The notes beneath the pieces were generated by a model. The model did not search any database. It was not told where the DNA came from and saw nothing but the letters and a program-made list of their open reading frames with translations. Of a stretch of DNA of 64,000 nt, positions 41,091 through 48,826 are shown piece after piece. Every line of letters begins with the position of its first letter. The stretch's first letter is position 1. The position numbers and the translations under genes were made by a program. This DNA is from CANLBN01 sp050633825 (GTDB lineage Bacteria > Pseudomonadota > Gammaproteobacteria > Pseudomonadales > Cellvibrionaceae): NCBI GenBank assembly GCA_050633825.1, contig JBOEHG010000014.1, forward strand, positions 1 through 64,000. Direction: 5' to 3'.

Positions 41091-42470
41091 TTATAGAACT
41101 TGATCGGCTTTTAAACCAATGCTGAATTTATTGATATATTCAGTTGGCTTGCTGCCATCAAAAGTAATACCGTCAATAAAATCGGGTTGTGGTGGTTTAA
41201 AGCCTGTTTCAGTACCAAAGTTAGGGAAATCTTTCGCGTCTGCTTCACCGTCAGCAATTAATGCTTTTGCAGCTTTTGCGTAAATGTCTGGACGATAAAC
41301 GTCAGCAGCGACTTTCTTGTACCAAGTATCATCTTTAGCTTCGGAAATCTGACCCCAACGTCTCATTTGAGTTAAATACCAAATAGCATCTGAGTAGTAT
41401 GGGTAGGTAGCGTTATAGCGGAAGAATACGTTGAAGTCAGGGACTTCACGTTTATCACCTTTTTCGTATTCAAATGTTCCTGTCATCGAGTTAGCAATAA
41501 CGTCATAGTCAGCACCAACATAGTAAGGTTTGGATAGATACTTAACCGCTTCTGGACGGTTAGCATTGTCATCCGCATCTAACCACATAGCGGCACGGAT
41601 CATTGCTTTAACCATTGCGACAGTTGTATTTGGATACTTTTCGGCAAACTCTTTTGTAATACCGAAAACTTTCTCTGGGTTATTTTTCCAGATTTCATAA
41701 TCAGTTATTACAGGAACACCAATGCCTTTAAATACGGCTTGTTGGTTCCAAGGTTCACCTACGCAGTAGCCGTAAATAGTGCCGGCTTCGAGGGTTGCGG
41801 GCATTTGTGGTGGAGGTGTAACAGAAAGAAAAGCTTCAGCATCGATCTGCCCTTTGGTGTCACCTTTATGAGGTGCATAGTATCCAGGATGAATGCCACC
41901 TGATGCTAACCAGTAGCGAAGTTCATAGTTATGCGTTGATACAGGGAATACCATGCCCATATTAAAAGGTTTGCCTGATGAGTTATATTTGTCGACAACT
42001 GGTTTCAGATAATCTGCCTTAATAGGGTGAACAGGTTTTCCGTTTTCATGGGGAATGTTTTTCTTCATTTCGGCCCATATAGTATTGGATACGGTAATAC
42101 CATTACCGTTTAAATCCATACTGAAAGGAGTAATGATGTGTGCTTTAGTACCATAACCAATAGTGGCTGCTAGTGGTTGACCGGCTAGCATGTGGGCGCC
42201 ATCTAACTGGCCATCGATAACACCATTGAGCAATACTTTCCAGTTGGCTTGTGCTTCAAGTTCAACTTCAAGGCCTTCATCTTCGAAGTAACCTAATTCT
42301 TTAGCAATTGCTAAAGGCGCCATATCGGTTAGTTTGATAAATCCAAACTTAAGCTCAGTTTTTTCTGGTTCTTGTGCCAGAGCAGATTGTGCAGCAAAGG
42401 TTGTTGCAACCGTAGTGCAAATAACGGCTGACAACTTAAGCGCTTTTTTAAACGCAGAGATGTGGAACAT
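41091..42470 (-). CDS. nrtA: Nitrate ABC transporter, periplasmic binding protein
   Basis: The 459-residue protein has a Sec signal peptide ending QSALA (~32) and the CmpA/NrtA pattern: LKFGFIKLTDMAPLAIAKELGYFEDEGLEVELE, then GQLDGAHMLAGQPLAATIGYG, and IYGYCVGEPWNQQAVFKGIGVP. It captures nitrate (possibly also nitrite) in the periplasm. Unlike cyanobacterial NrtA it has no lipobox. It heads the operon behind a sigma-54 promoter at 42518-42533; AGGAG precedes the start. Confidence 0.94.
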   Translation of the reverse strand: MFHISAFKKALKLSAVICTTVATTFAAQSALAQEPEKTELKFGFIKLTDMAPLAIAKELGYFEDEGLEVELEAQANWKVLLNGVIDGQLDGAHMLAGQPLAATIGYGTKAHIITPFSMDLNGNGITVSNTIWAEMKKNIPHENGKPVHPIKADYLKPVVDKYNSSGKPFNMGMVFPVSTHNYELRYWLASGGIHPGYYAPHKGDTKGQIDAEAFLSVTPPPQMPATLEAGTIYGYCVGEPWNQQAVFKGIGVPVITDYEIWKNNPEKVFGITKEFAEKYPNTTVAMVKAMIRAAMWLDADDNANRPEAVKYLSKPYYVGADYDVIANSMTGTFEYEKGDKREVPDFNVFFRYNATYPYYSDAIWYLTQMRRWGQISEAKDDTWYKKVAADVYRPDIYAKAAKALIADGEADAKDFPNFGTETGFKPPQPDFIDGITFDGSKPTEYINKFSIGLKADQVL

Positions 42471-42517
42471 TAGGTTTTCTCCTTACGGGTTTCGCGTTAA
42501 GAACAAAAACCTCTATC

Positions 42518-42533
42518 GCAATTCCTTTGCCAA
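42518..42533 (-). promoter_or_regulatory. Sigma-54 promoter of nrtABD
   Basis: The minus strand reads TTGGCAAAGGAATTGC, with GG and GC ten bases apart. The start point would be near 42506, 36 nt before the nrtA start codon. Confidence 0.78.
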
Positions 42534-42673
42534 CTTTTATTTATATGTATTATTTTTTAAATAAAGTTATAAAAATCAGTGCTTTAAAGAGCATGTCGCT
42601 ATTGCTTAAGGTGTGTTTTTTGATCTTTTCAAGGAGTTAAAAATGATTTCTTTTTGAGCGTCACTAAAAAATG

Positions 42674-42690
42674 TGTTCAACAATGGTGCG
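42674..42690. promoter_or_regulatory. NtrC-like site 1 of nrtA
   Basis: TGTTCAACAATGGTGCG matches the right half GGTGCA at five of six positions and the left half at three of five. Its centre is ~176 nt upstream of the predicted start point. Confidence 0.45.
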
Positions 42691-42707
42691 ACGCAGCAAA
42701 TGTTTTT

Positions 42708-42724
42708 TGCACAATAATGGTGAT
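42708..42724. promoter_or_regulatory. NtrC-like site 2 of nrtA
   Basis: TGCACAATAATGGTGAT has a perfect TGCAC half, the exact 6-nt spacer and four of six bases of the right half. It is the best of the three sites, with its centre ~210 nt upstream of the predicted start point. Confidence 0.6.
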
Positions 42725-42770
42725 TTTTGTTTGTAAAAGGGGATGACTATGTGTCGAGAAAATAAGGGGT

Positions 42771-42787
42771 AAAACTATTTTGGTGCA
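42771..42787. promoter_or_regulatory. NtrC-like site 3 of nrtA
   Basis: AAAACTATTTTGGTGCA has a perfect GGTGCA half and the spacer sequence typical of NtrC sites, but a poor left half. It overlaps a second small dyad, TGCA-N6-TGCA, at 42784-42797. Confidence 0.45.
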
Positions 42788-42854
42788 TAAAAGTGCAGCT
42801 TTTTTACGCTGAATTCATATCATTAAGTTAAATAACGGTGATTATGGTCAAAGG

Positions 42855-43697
42855 CTACGCTAATTTCCTTATAACGCCTTCCTGCATTGTTGATGCAACC
42901 AGTTTTCCATCCATTCTATAAATACTGCCCTTTGCTATACCTCGATTGTTAGAGATTGATAATGGTTCACAACGAGTATATAGCCATTCATCCAACTTAA
43001 AATCTCTATGAAACCAAATGGCATGGCAAATAGTAGCAATCATGACTTCTTGCAATTTGTAGCGATAGCCAATGGGCCTGAGAGTCGATGACAACAGTCT
43101 GAAATCTGAAGCGTAAGCAAGTATAGAATGGTTCAACTCACTGTTTTCAGGTAGTTTGCTATTGGCTTTTAACCAGTAGTACTCAAGAGGTTTCGGTTGT
43201 TCAGTGTCTTCTTCGGGGAAGCGAATTACAAAAGGTTGTTTGTTGAGTATTTTACTGCGGATGCTTCTTTCTTCTGCCGTTTCCTCTTCAAGGTCTATTT
43301 CAATAATGGACGGATCATCCATTGACGGGACATCAATCTTGTCGGCAAAACTGATATCTGAGTTCTCTTCCGATTGGAAAGAGCACATCATCGTAAAGAT
43401 GGGTTGGCCATGCTGTATAGCGGTGATCGTTCGAGATGAGTAGCTACGGCCATCATGGGTACGATCAACATTATAGATAACAGGTAGGTTATGATCGCCT
43501 TTTCGAAGAAAGTAAGCATGTGCCGAATGAATCTTGCGCTCAGTCACAGTGGCTTGTGCTGCACTAATCGCCTGCCCGAAGACTTGACCGCCATAAAGCA
43601 TATTGGTACCAACATCCTGACTATAACCACGAAAGATATTGTCTTCAATTTTTTCTAAATCCAATAAGTCCATTAGTTCATTCATTAATTGCATCAT
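42855..43697 (-). CDS. tesB: Acyl-CoA thioesterase II
   Basis: TesB hydrolyses medium- and long-chain acyl-CoA. The 280-residue double hot-dog protein shows MLYGGQVFGQAISAAQ near the N-terminus, HSAHAYFLRKGDHNLPVIYNVDRTHDGRSYSSRTI and the C-terminal block AIWFHRDFKLDEWLYTRCEPLSISNNRGIAKGSIY. The catalytic Asp lies in AYASDFRLL. Any of the first few Met codons could be the start. mobA lies upstream on the same strand, 30 nt away, without functional relation. Confidence 0.94.
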   Translation of the reverse strand: MMQLMNELMDLLDLEKIEDNIFRGYSQDVGTNMLYGGQVFGQAISAAQATVTERKIHSAHAYFLRKGDHNLPVIYNVDRTHDGRSYSSRTITAIQHGQPIFTMMCSFQSEENSDISFADKIDVPSMDDPSIIEIDLEEETAEERSIRSKILNKQPFVIRFPEEDTEQPKPLEYYWLKANSKLPENSELNHSILAYASDFRLLSSTLRPIGYRYKLQEVMIATICHAIWFHRDFKLDEWLYTRCEPLSISNNRGIAKGSIYRMDGKLVASTMQEGVIRKLA

Positions 43698-43727
43698 GCC
43701 TATGTCCTGCTTTGCTCTATTGAGTCG

Positions 43728-44384
43728 TTATTTGAGGTAATGAAGTGCTTGCCGATAATCCTTAGGTGTATTGATGTTGAAAAAAGGATCAATTGTATTA
43801 TCGCCGCGCTGTATATAGGGGAAGTTAACCGTACAAGCACACAATGCTGCCCACTTCCTTATAGCTCTTATATTGTCATGAGTGACAGCTGAGATCAATT
43901 GATCGAAAAGCTCAATAGACCATAAACCAAAAACTGCATGCCGCTGTGTTTTTGACTGAGCAATTGCAGCTCTGGTTTTATGCTTATTGACTTGCAGAGA
44001 CAGTGTAGCCAATAAGTTATCTGGAAAAAAGGGCGTATCGCAGGGAACAGTGGCAACCCAAGGGTGGCCCTTAGCTTTAGCCCAGGATATAGCAGCGATT
44101 AAACCGGCAATAGGCCCTTTAACATTATTAAGTGATACATTGCCCTGTGCACTCTCGTCATAAATAAGGGGTAACCCTGTTGCGGATAAATCAGCGCTAT
44201 CAGCAGCTTGACCATTGATAATAATGGTATTGGTCTGTTGTCTAAGTCGATGTATAACAACATCAAGTAACGATTGACCACCAAAATCCAATTGCCATTT
44301 ACGCTGATTATTAAGCAGTAGTCTTTGGCTTTTCCCTCCTGCCAGAATAACAGTAGGGATTGATGTTATGTTGTTTATCATCAA
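43728..44384 (-). CDS. mobA: Molybdenum cofactor guanylyltransferase
   Basis: MobA attaches GMP to molybdopterin to make MGD, the cofactor form needed by NasA. The 218-residue protein begins VILAGGKSQRLLLNNQRKW, a somewhat altered version of the usual LAGGxxxRMGGxDK nucleotide loop; the lysine is kept as K in RKW. The segment PWVATVPCDTPFFPDNL matches the metal-binding Asp region. The altered loop lowers certainty a little. No other mobA candidate is visible in the window. Confidence 0.87.
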   Translation of the reverse strand: MMINNITSIPTVILAGGKSQRLLLNNQRKWQLDFGGQSLLDVVIHRLRQQTNTIIINGQAADSADLSATGLPLIYDESAQGNVSLNNVKGPIAGLIAAISWAKAKGHPWVATVPCDTPFFPDNLLATLSLQVNKHKTRAAIAQSKTQRHAVFGLWSIELFDQLISAVTHDNIRAIRKWAALCACTVNFPYIQRGDNTIDPFFNINTPKDYRQALHYLK

Positions 44385-44465
44385 ACAATTTTAGTCTGGT
44401 TGGCGTACAATAATCTACATCATTAACAAAAAGTTTTTACTAATAAGGGGTTATAAGGTATTTAT

Positions 44466-45110
44466 ATGGACCTGTTTGAATTTCGCCGAGATTATATGAT
44501 TGGAGGCCTACGCCGTAATGACCTTAATGATAACCCCATTATTCAGTTTGAGCAGTGGTTAAATGAAATTGTTCAGTTTGGCACTGTAGATCCTACAGCG
44601 ATGGTGTTAGCAACCGTTGATACTCAACAACGGCCCCATCAACGCATTGTTTTATTAAAGAAAGTGGATCAAGACGGTTTTGTTTTTTTCACTAACAAAG
44701 ACAGCGATAAAGCGATTGATATAAAGAATAATGCTGAAGTTGGCCTGCATTTCCCTTGGCATGCAGCGGAAAGGCAAGTTAAGGTGAATGGTGTTGCTGC
44801 AGCGCTTTCCTTTGAGGACAGCCAGGAATACTTTCATCGCAGGCCTCGTGAAAGCCAGCTGGCTGCCGTGGCTTCTGCTCAGAGTAAACCTCTTACGTCC
44901 CGTCAGCAATTAATGGAGCAATATAGTCTTGCTCAATCACAGTACCCCGAGTCCATTCCCATGCCTAAGAATTGGGGGGGATACAGAGTGGCCCCTCACA
45001 TGATGGAGTTTTGGCAAGGAGGGGAGCATCGTCTGCATGACCGTTTCGTTTATAAGCGAGCAAATGCAAGGGCTGAAAGCGAGTGGTCCATACAGCGATT
45101 ATCGCCATAG
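44466..45110 (+). CDS. pdxH: Pyridoxine/pyridoxamine 5'-phosphate oxidase
   Basis: PdxH makes pyridoxal 5'-phosphate with FMN and oxygen. The 214-residue protein has the N-terminal RRDYMIGGLRRNDL, the FMN-binding PHQRIVLLKKVDQDGFVFFTNKDSDKA, RRPRESQLAAVASAQSKPL and the C-terminal GEHRLHDRFVYKR. All key substrate residues are present, in contrast to the paralogue at 36967-37557. It is divergent from mobA. Confidence 0.97.
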   Translation: MDLFEFRRDYMIGGLRRNDLNDNPIIQFEQWLNEIVQFGTVDPTAMVLATVDTQQRPHQRIVLLKKVDQDGFVFFTNKDSDKAIDIKNNAEVGLHFPWHAAERQVKVNGVAAALSFEDSQEYFHRRPRESQLAAVASAQSKPLTSRQQLMEQYSLAQSQYPESIPMPKNWGGYRVAPHMMEFWQGGEHRLHDRFVYKRANARAESEWSIQRLSP

Positions 45111-45122
45111 AAGCGCTTGTTC

Positions 45123-45512
45123 ATGTCAGCTATTTTAAAAAATGCCGCTATCCGTATTTTGTTGCCTCCATTTGCAGGCTTATTCTTTTATGGTAGTTGG
45201 GCATTTTGGGTCAATTACGAACATGGACAAATGGCTGCTTTTAAGGCCGCCTGTACACAAGGTGGGTATAGTTTTACGATTACTTTATTGCTGGCCTTGG
45301 CGATTGAATGGCTATTTAAGGTCTTGCAATCACTGCGTTTTCACTCGTTATGGGTTGCTGTTATTGCTTGCAGCCTATTGTATTCAAGCTCTTGGGGCGT
45401 GAATGCCCTTACTGGAACACCTAATATTTTTCTGACAATATTACCCGGTGCGCTTGTAAGTACTATCTATACGATTATTTATATTGTGACGCTCAATAAA
45501 TTAAAGTCATAA
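45123..45512 (+). CDS. Small polytopic membrane protein, unknown function
   Basis: The ~129-residue protein starts at ATG 45123, 12 nt after pdxH. It has four predicted membrane segments (near residues 10-30, 45-62, 72-90 and 100-125). The sequence is Leu/Ala/Ser-rich with few charges. I cannot assign a family. Its spacing suggests co-transcription with pdxH. Confidence 0.68.
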   Translation: MSAILKNAAIRILLPPFAGLFFYGSWAFWVNYEHGQMAAFKAACTQGGYSFTITLLLALAIEWLFKVLQSLRFHSLWVAVIACSLLYSSSWGVNALTGTPNIFLTILPGALVSTIYTIIYIVTLNKLKS

Positions 45513-45563
45513 AACACCCAGCTCTAGCTGTGAACTTAAGGCATGATTTCACTGCTCTACAAT

Positions 45564-45591
45564 AATTAGGGTAGATGAATTAGGGTAGATG
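45564..45591 (+). repeat. Tandem 14-bp direct repeat
   Basis: AATTAGGGTAGATG occurs twice without a gap (45564-45577 and 45578-45591), 12 nt before the ilvA leader promoter. It may be a chance slippage duplication or a pair of binding sites. Confidence 0.7.
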
Positions 45592-45602
45592 TGCTGCCAA
45601 TA

Positions 45603-45631
45603 TTGTAAGTTGCTGCTTCAAGCACTACAAT
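45603..45631 (+). promoter_or_regulatory. Sigma-70 type promoter of the ilvA leader
   Basis: TTGTAA at 45603-45608 and TACAAT at 45626-45631 are separated by an ideal 17 bp. Transcription would start near 45638, a short distance before the leader peptide start at 45650. Confidence 0.6.
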
Positions 45632-45649
45632 AGAGCTATGAAGGCAAAT

Positions 45650-45703
45650 ATGACTCAGGCATCCATTATTATCATCGCGGCGATTATTATCGTCGCGGGG
45701 TGA
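45650..45703 (+). CDS. ilvA leader peptide (attenuator)
   Basis: The 17-codon frame reads MTQASIIIIAAIIIVAG and stops at TGA 45701-45703. Seven of 17 residues are Ile and one is Val, the mark of an isoleucine-sensing leader. AAGG lies 5 nt before the ATG. An in-frame ATG at 45638 would add MKAN but lacks a site. A terminator follows 40 nt later, then ilvA. When charged Ile-tRNA is scarce, ribosomes would stall on the Ile codons and let an antiterminator form. Confidence 0.88.
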   Translation: MTQASIIIIAAIIIVAG

Positions 45704-45743
45704 TTGCTGAGTGGGCGATTCGTAATACGCCTACGGACAAATC

Positions 45744-45782
45744 AAACCCCCGCACTGTAAAGTTCGGGGGTTTTTGTTTTTT
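45744..45782 (+). terminator. Attenuator terminator upstream of ilvA
   Basis: AAACCCCCG pairs with CGGGGGTTT around a 12-nt loop, followed by TTGTTTTTT. The sequence GCGGGG at 45695-45700, at the end of the leader frame, can pair with CCCCGC at 45748-45753 in the left arm. That gives a simple antiterminator alternative. Confidence 0.9.
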
Positions 45783-45848
45783 GGCACTTTATTTACTGTT
45801 TAGTTGGACCCTGTATTGGGTCTTGTAAGGAAAAAGAAGCATTACATT

Positions 45849-47408
45849 ATGTTAAAGGCACTGGTAAAAAAAATAAGCTCACCGTTTAGCTCTATCGGTA
45901 ATCAACAGTTTGATTATGTGAAGGCGATCAAACATGCGGATATGGAGCCGCTTGTGACTAAGACTGATGTGACAAGGGTTAAATCTCTTGAAGCAAAATA
46001 CCAAAATGATATTTGGCTAAAGCGAGAAGATCAGCAACCAGTTTTTTCTTTTAAGTTGAGGGGCGCGTACAATAAATTACGTCAATTACCTGCCGGTTCT
46101 GATGTCATTACAGCCTCTGCAGGTAATCATGCACAGGGTCTTGCCTATAGCGCGAATCATCTTGGGCATAAAGCCCGCATTGTTATGCCGGGAACAACAC
46201 CTCAAATAAAAATTGAAGCGGTCCGAAATTTTGGTGGTCAAGTGATCATTCATGGCCATAATTTTGATGCGGCAAATGCCTATGCTTTGGAGCTTGCTGA
46301 AAAAGAAGGGGCTATTTTTGTTCCTCCATTTGACGATCAAGATGTGATTGTCGGACAGGGTACAGTTGCTAGAGAATTATTAGAGCAGCTACCTAATCTT
46401 GATGCCGTTTTTATTCCGGTTGGTGGTGGTGGTTTATGTGCAGGTATGGCGGTGTATATCAAATCCATTAACCCCAATATTAAAGTGATTGCTGTTGAGG
46501 CAGAAGACAGTGCTTGTCTGGATGCAGCAATGAAAGCAGGTAAGCCTGTTGACTTGGATTATGTGGGTAGTTTTGCTGATGGCGTTGCTGTAAAACGCAT
46601 TGGGAAAGAGACGTTTCGTTTGGCTCAACAATATTGTGATCAGGTGATTACGGTTTCTAGTGATGCGATTTGTGCAGCGATGCAGGATATTTTTATATCG
46701 ATGCGCGCGATTTCAGAGCCTTCCGGTGCTTTATCTTTGGCAGGTGTTAAAAAATGGTGTGAGGAGACTGGGGAAACCGGTAAGCAATTAGCCGCGATAT
46801 TATCGGGAGCTAATTTGAATTTTAATACCTTACGCTACGTTGCTGAAAGAACCGCACTTGGTCAAAAAAATGAAGCTCTACTAGCGGTAACAATTCCAGA
46901 AAAGCAGGGCAGTTTTAAACAATTTTGTAAAGCAATTCATAGTCGGCCGATTACAGAGTTCAATTACCGATATGCTGCCCATAGTCAACGCGCGGAAATT
47001 TTTGTTGGCATTGGTTTACGTAATGGTGAAGAAGAATTAATTCAAGTTAAACAAGAATTAACAGAGGGCGGTTATGAATTTGTTGATTTGTCTGACGATG
47101 AATTAGCCAAGCTACATGTGCGCTATATGGTTGGTGGTCGCGGTGGCGAACAAAATAATGAGCGCTTATTCCGCTTTGATTTTCCTGAATACCCGGGTGC
47201 TTTATTACGCTTTTTAGAAACTCTGGGTTCTAAATGGAATATTAGCCTTTTCCATTATCGTAATCAGGGTGCAGCTATTGGTAATGTCCTTGCAGGTATC
47301 GATGTACCGGAGGGCGATAATCAGGAGTTTACCGAACACCTTAAACAGCTAAATTATCAATACTCTGAAGAAACCGATAACCCGTGTTATAAGCGTTTTT
47401 TGGGTTAA
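45849..47408 (+). CDS. ilvA: Biosynthetic threonine ammonia-lyase
   Basis: IlvA converts threonine to 2-oxobutanoate, the first step of isoleucine synthesis. I start it at ATG 45849 (MLKALVKKIS), giving 519 residues; the TTG at 45804 lies just after the attenuator and would add 15 unlikely residues. The PLP lysine is in SFKLRGAYNK (~69) and the phosphate loop is VGGGGLCAG. Two C-terminal ACT-like domains (~340-510) provide isoleucine feedback. It is controlled by the leader at 45650-45782 and is not part of an ilvGMED cluster here. Confidence 0.97.
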   Translation: MLKALVKKISSPFSSIGNQQFDYVKAIKHADMEPLVTKTDVTRVKSLEAKYQNDIWLKREDQQPVFSFKLRGAYNKLRQLPAGSDVITASAGNHAQGLAYSANHLGHKARIVMPGTTPQIKIEAVRNFGGQVIIHGHNFDAANAYALELAEKEGAIFVPPFDDQDVIVGQGTVARELLEQLPNLDAVFIPVGGGGLCAGMAVYIKSINPNIKVIAVEAEDSACLDAAMKAGKPVDLDYVGSFADGVAVKRIGKETFRLAQQYCDQVITVSSDAICAAMQDIFISMRAISEPSGALSLAGVKKWCEETGETGKQLAAILSGANLNFNTLRYVAERTALGQKNEALLAVTIPEKQGSFKQFCKAIHSRPITEFNYRYAAHSQRAEIFVGIGLRNGEEELIQVKQELTEGGYEFVDLSDDELAKLHVRYMVGGRGGEQNNERLFRFDFPEYPGALLRFLETLGSKWNISLFHYRNQGAAIGNVLAGIDVPEGDNQEFTEHLKQLNYQYSEETDNPCYKRFLG

Positions 47409-47539
47409 GAAAATACATATAAATACTATCTTATCTGTTTTTTGACGGTGTAGTACCGGGTTAATACCCGTATCAATATAAAGAGTCTTATCCTTCTTCG
47501 ACTATTCCAATAAATATGAGAAGTTGAAGAGGTTCTTTT

Positions 47540-48106
47540 ATGTCTAAAAAAGTATTGATGATTACAGGTGATTTTACTGAGGATTACGAAACCATGGTGC
47601 CCTTTCAGGCGCTGATGGCAATGGGACATACAGTGGATGCAGTGTGTCCCGATAAACAGGCCGGTGAAACGGTTGCTACCTCCATACATGACTTTGAAGG
47701 TGATCAAACCTATACCGAAAAGCGTGGCCATAATTTTACACTGAATGCGACATTTGATGCGGTGATTGAAGCCGAATATGATGCCTTGGTTATTCCCGGT
47801 GGAAGAGCACCTGAATACTTACGCCTTAACTCTAAGGTTATTCGTATGGTGAAGCATTTCTTTAGTGAGAATAAGCCGGTAGCGGCTATTTGCCATGGCC
47901 CGCAATTATTAGTTGCTGCCAATGTATTAAATAATCGACGTTGCTCTGCCTATCCTGCCACCGCACCAGAAGTGACTATGGCTAATGGTCATTACATCGA
48001 TATAGCACTTGATAAAGCAATAACGGATGGGAATTTAGTGACTGCGCCAGCATGGCCTGCCCACCCGGATTGGCTTCAGCAGTTTAATGCCTTGTTAACT
48101 GCTTAG
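47540..48106 (+). CDS. DJ-1/PfpI family protein
   Basis: The 188-residue protein has the nucleophile-elbow Cys118 in AAICHGPQLL, followed by His119, with Glu14 near the N-terminus, as in PfpI/YhbO-type members. These are variously described as proteases, chaperones or deglycases; the activity is debated. There is no signal peptide. It lies 131 nt after ilvA with its own ribosome binding site (GAAGAGG). Confidence 0.93.
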   Translation: MSKKVLMITGDFTEDYETMVPFQALMAMGHTVDAVCPDKQAGETVATSIHDFEGDQTYTEKRGHNFTLNATFDAVIEAEYDALVIPGGRAPEYLRLNSKVIRMVKHFFSENKPVAAICHGPQLLVAANVLNNRRCSAYPATAPEVTMANGHYIDIALDKAITDGNLVTAPAWPAHPDWLQQFNALLTA

Positions 48107-48213
48107 TTTAATTAATCAGTGATATTTTGATGTGGTTATTTTTCATTAAAGTATTTCCGTTATTGTACTTACATTATTATGATAGCTAAGGTGTAATTTA
48201 AAGGTTAATCATC

Positions 48214-48570
48214 ATGTGCAAGTTATTTGTTCACGCTGACCCCTGCTTGTGGCAAACCACGCAAAAGTCATTAAGAATTGATGGTGTGGTTACTAGTGTT
48301 CGCTTGGAAAATACTTTTTGGGAGGTTTTAGAGGAAATATCCCAAAGGGATAATCTAACAGTTCCCGCATTGGTCACAAGATTGTTTTATGAGTCAGTGG
48401 AAGTTGGCCACGATATGGGAAATTTTACGTCTTTTTTAAGAGTGTGTTGTGCTCGTTATTTTAGTTTACAACTTAGCGGGCATATTACTCGGGATAAAAG
48501 TATTTCAATTTTAAGTTTAGATGCAGATAAAATTCTAAGTGAAGAAAAGCTTTCTCGGTCAGCTCGATAA
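48214..48570 (+). CDS. Ribbon-helix-helix domain protein (RHH_4 type)
   Basis: The 118-residue protein carries SLRIDGVVTSVRLENTFWEVLEEISQRDNLTVPALVTRL, the pattern of the RHH_4 family: a short strand for DNA contact, then two helices. The following NFTSFLRVCCARYF also fits that family. It may be a small transcription regulator that binds DNA as a dimer; targets are unknown. No partner toxin gene is adjacent, so an antitoxin role is not supported. Confidence 0.82.
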   Translation: MCKLFVHADPCLWQTTQKSLRIDGVVTSVRLENTFWEVLEEISQRDNLTVPALVTRLFYESVEVGHDMGNFTSFLRVCCARYFSLQLSGHITRDKSISILSLDADKILSEEKLSRSAR

Positions 48571-48826
48571 TAAAAGCTAGTGCCTTTTCATTTACGGTGG
48601 TGGGCAATGGTATTCCCTAGGCACTCTATTCGGGTGTTTGAAATATGGGCAATTTGATTTTCTCCAAGAAAGGCTGGTTATAACTTATCAGTTGCGATGA
48701 TTCGATAAATAATAATAAAAAGCATACAAATACCATTCTCTATGGATAAAAATTAGATCTTATGGGCGTTTTACGCTATCTTTATCTGATGTTGTATTAC
48801 TTCAATACTAATAAGTAATAATATCC

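Larger units (their letters stand above)
42471..42854. other. nrtA upstream regulatory region
   Basis: This 384-nt spacer between tesB and nrtA (both minus strand) contains the nrtA sigma-54 promoter and three NtrC-like sites spread over 42674-42787. It has no T-rich terminator for tesB that I can see, and no gene. Confidence 0.65.

Noticed and set aside
45804..45848. N-terminal extension of IlvA from TTG 45804
   Set aside because: The extension starts within ~20 nt of the attenuator T-run and is unlike IlvA N-termini. ATG 45849 fits better.
48214..48570. Antitoxin of a toxin-antitoxin pair
   Set aside because: The RHH protein has no small partner gene on either side.
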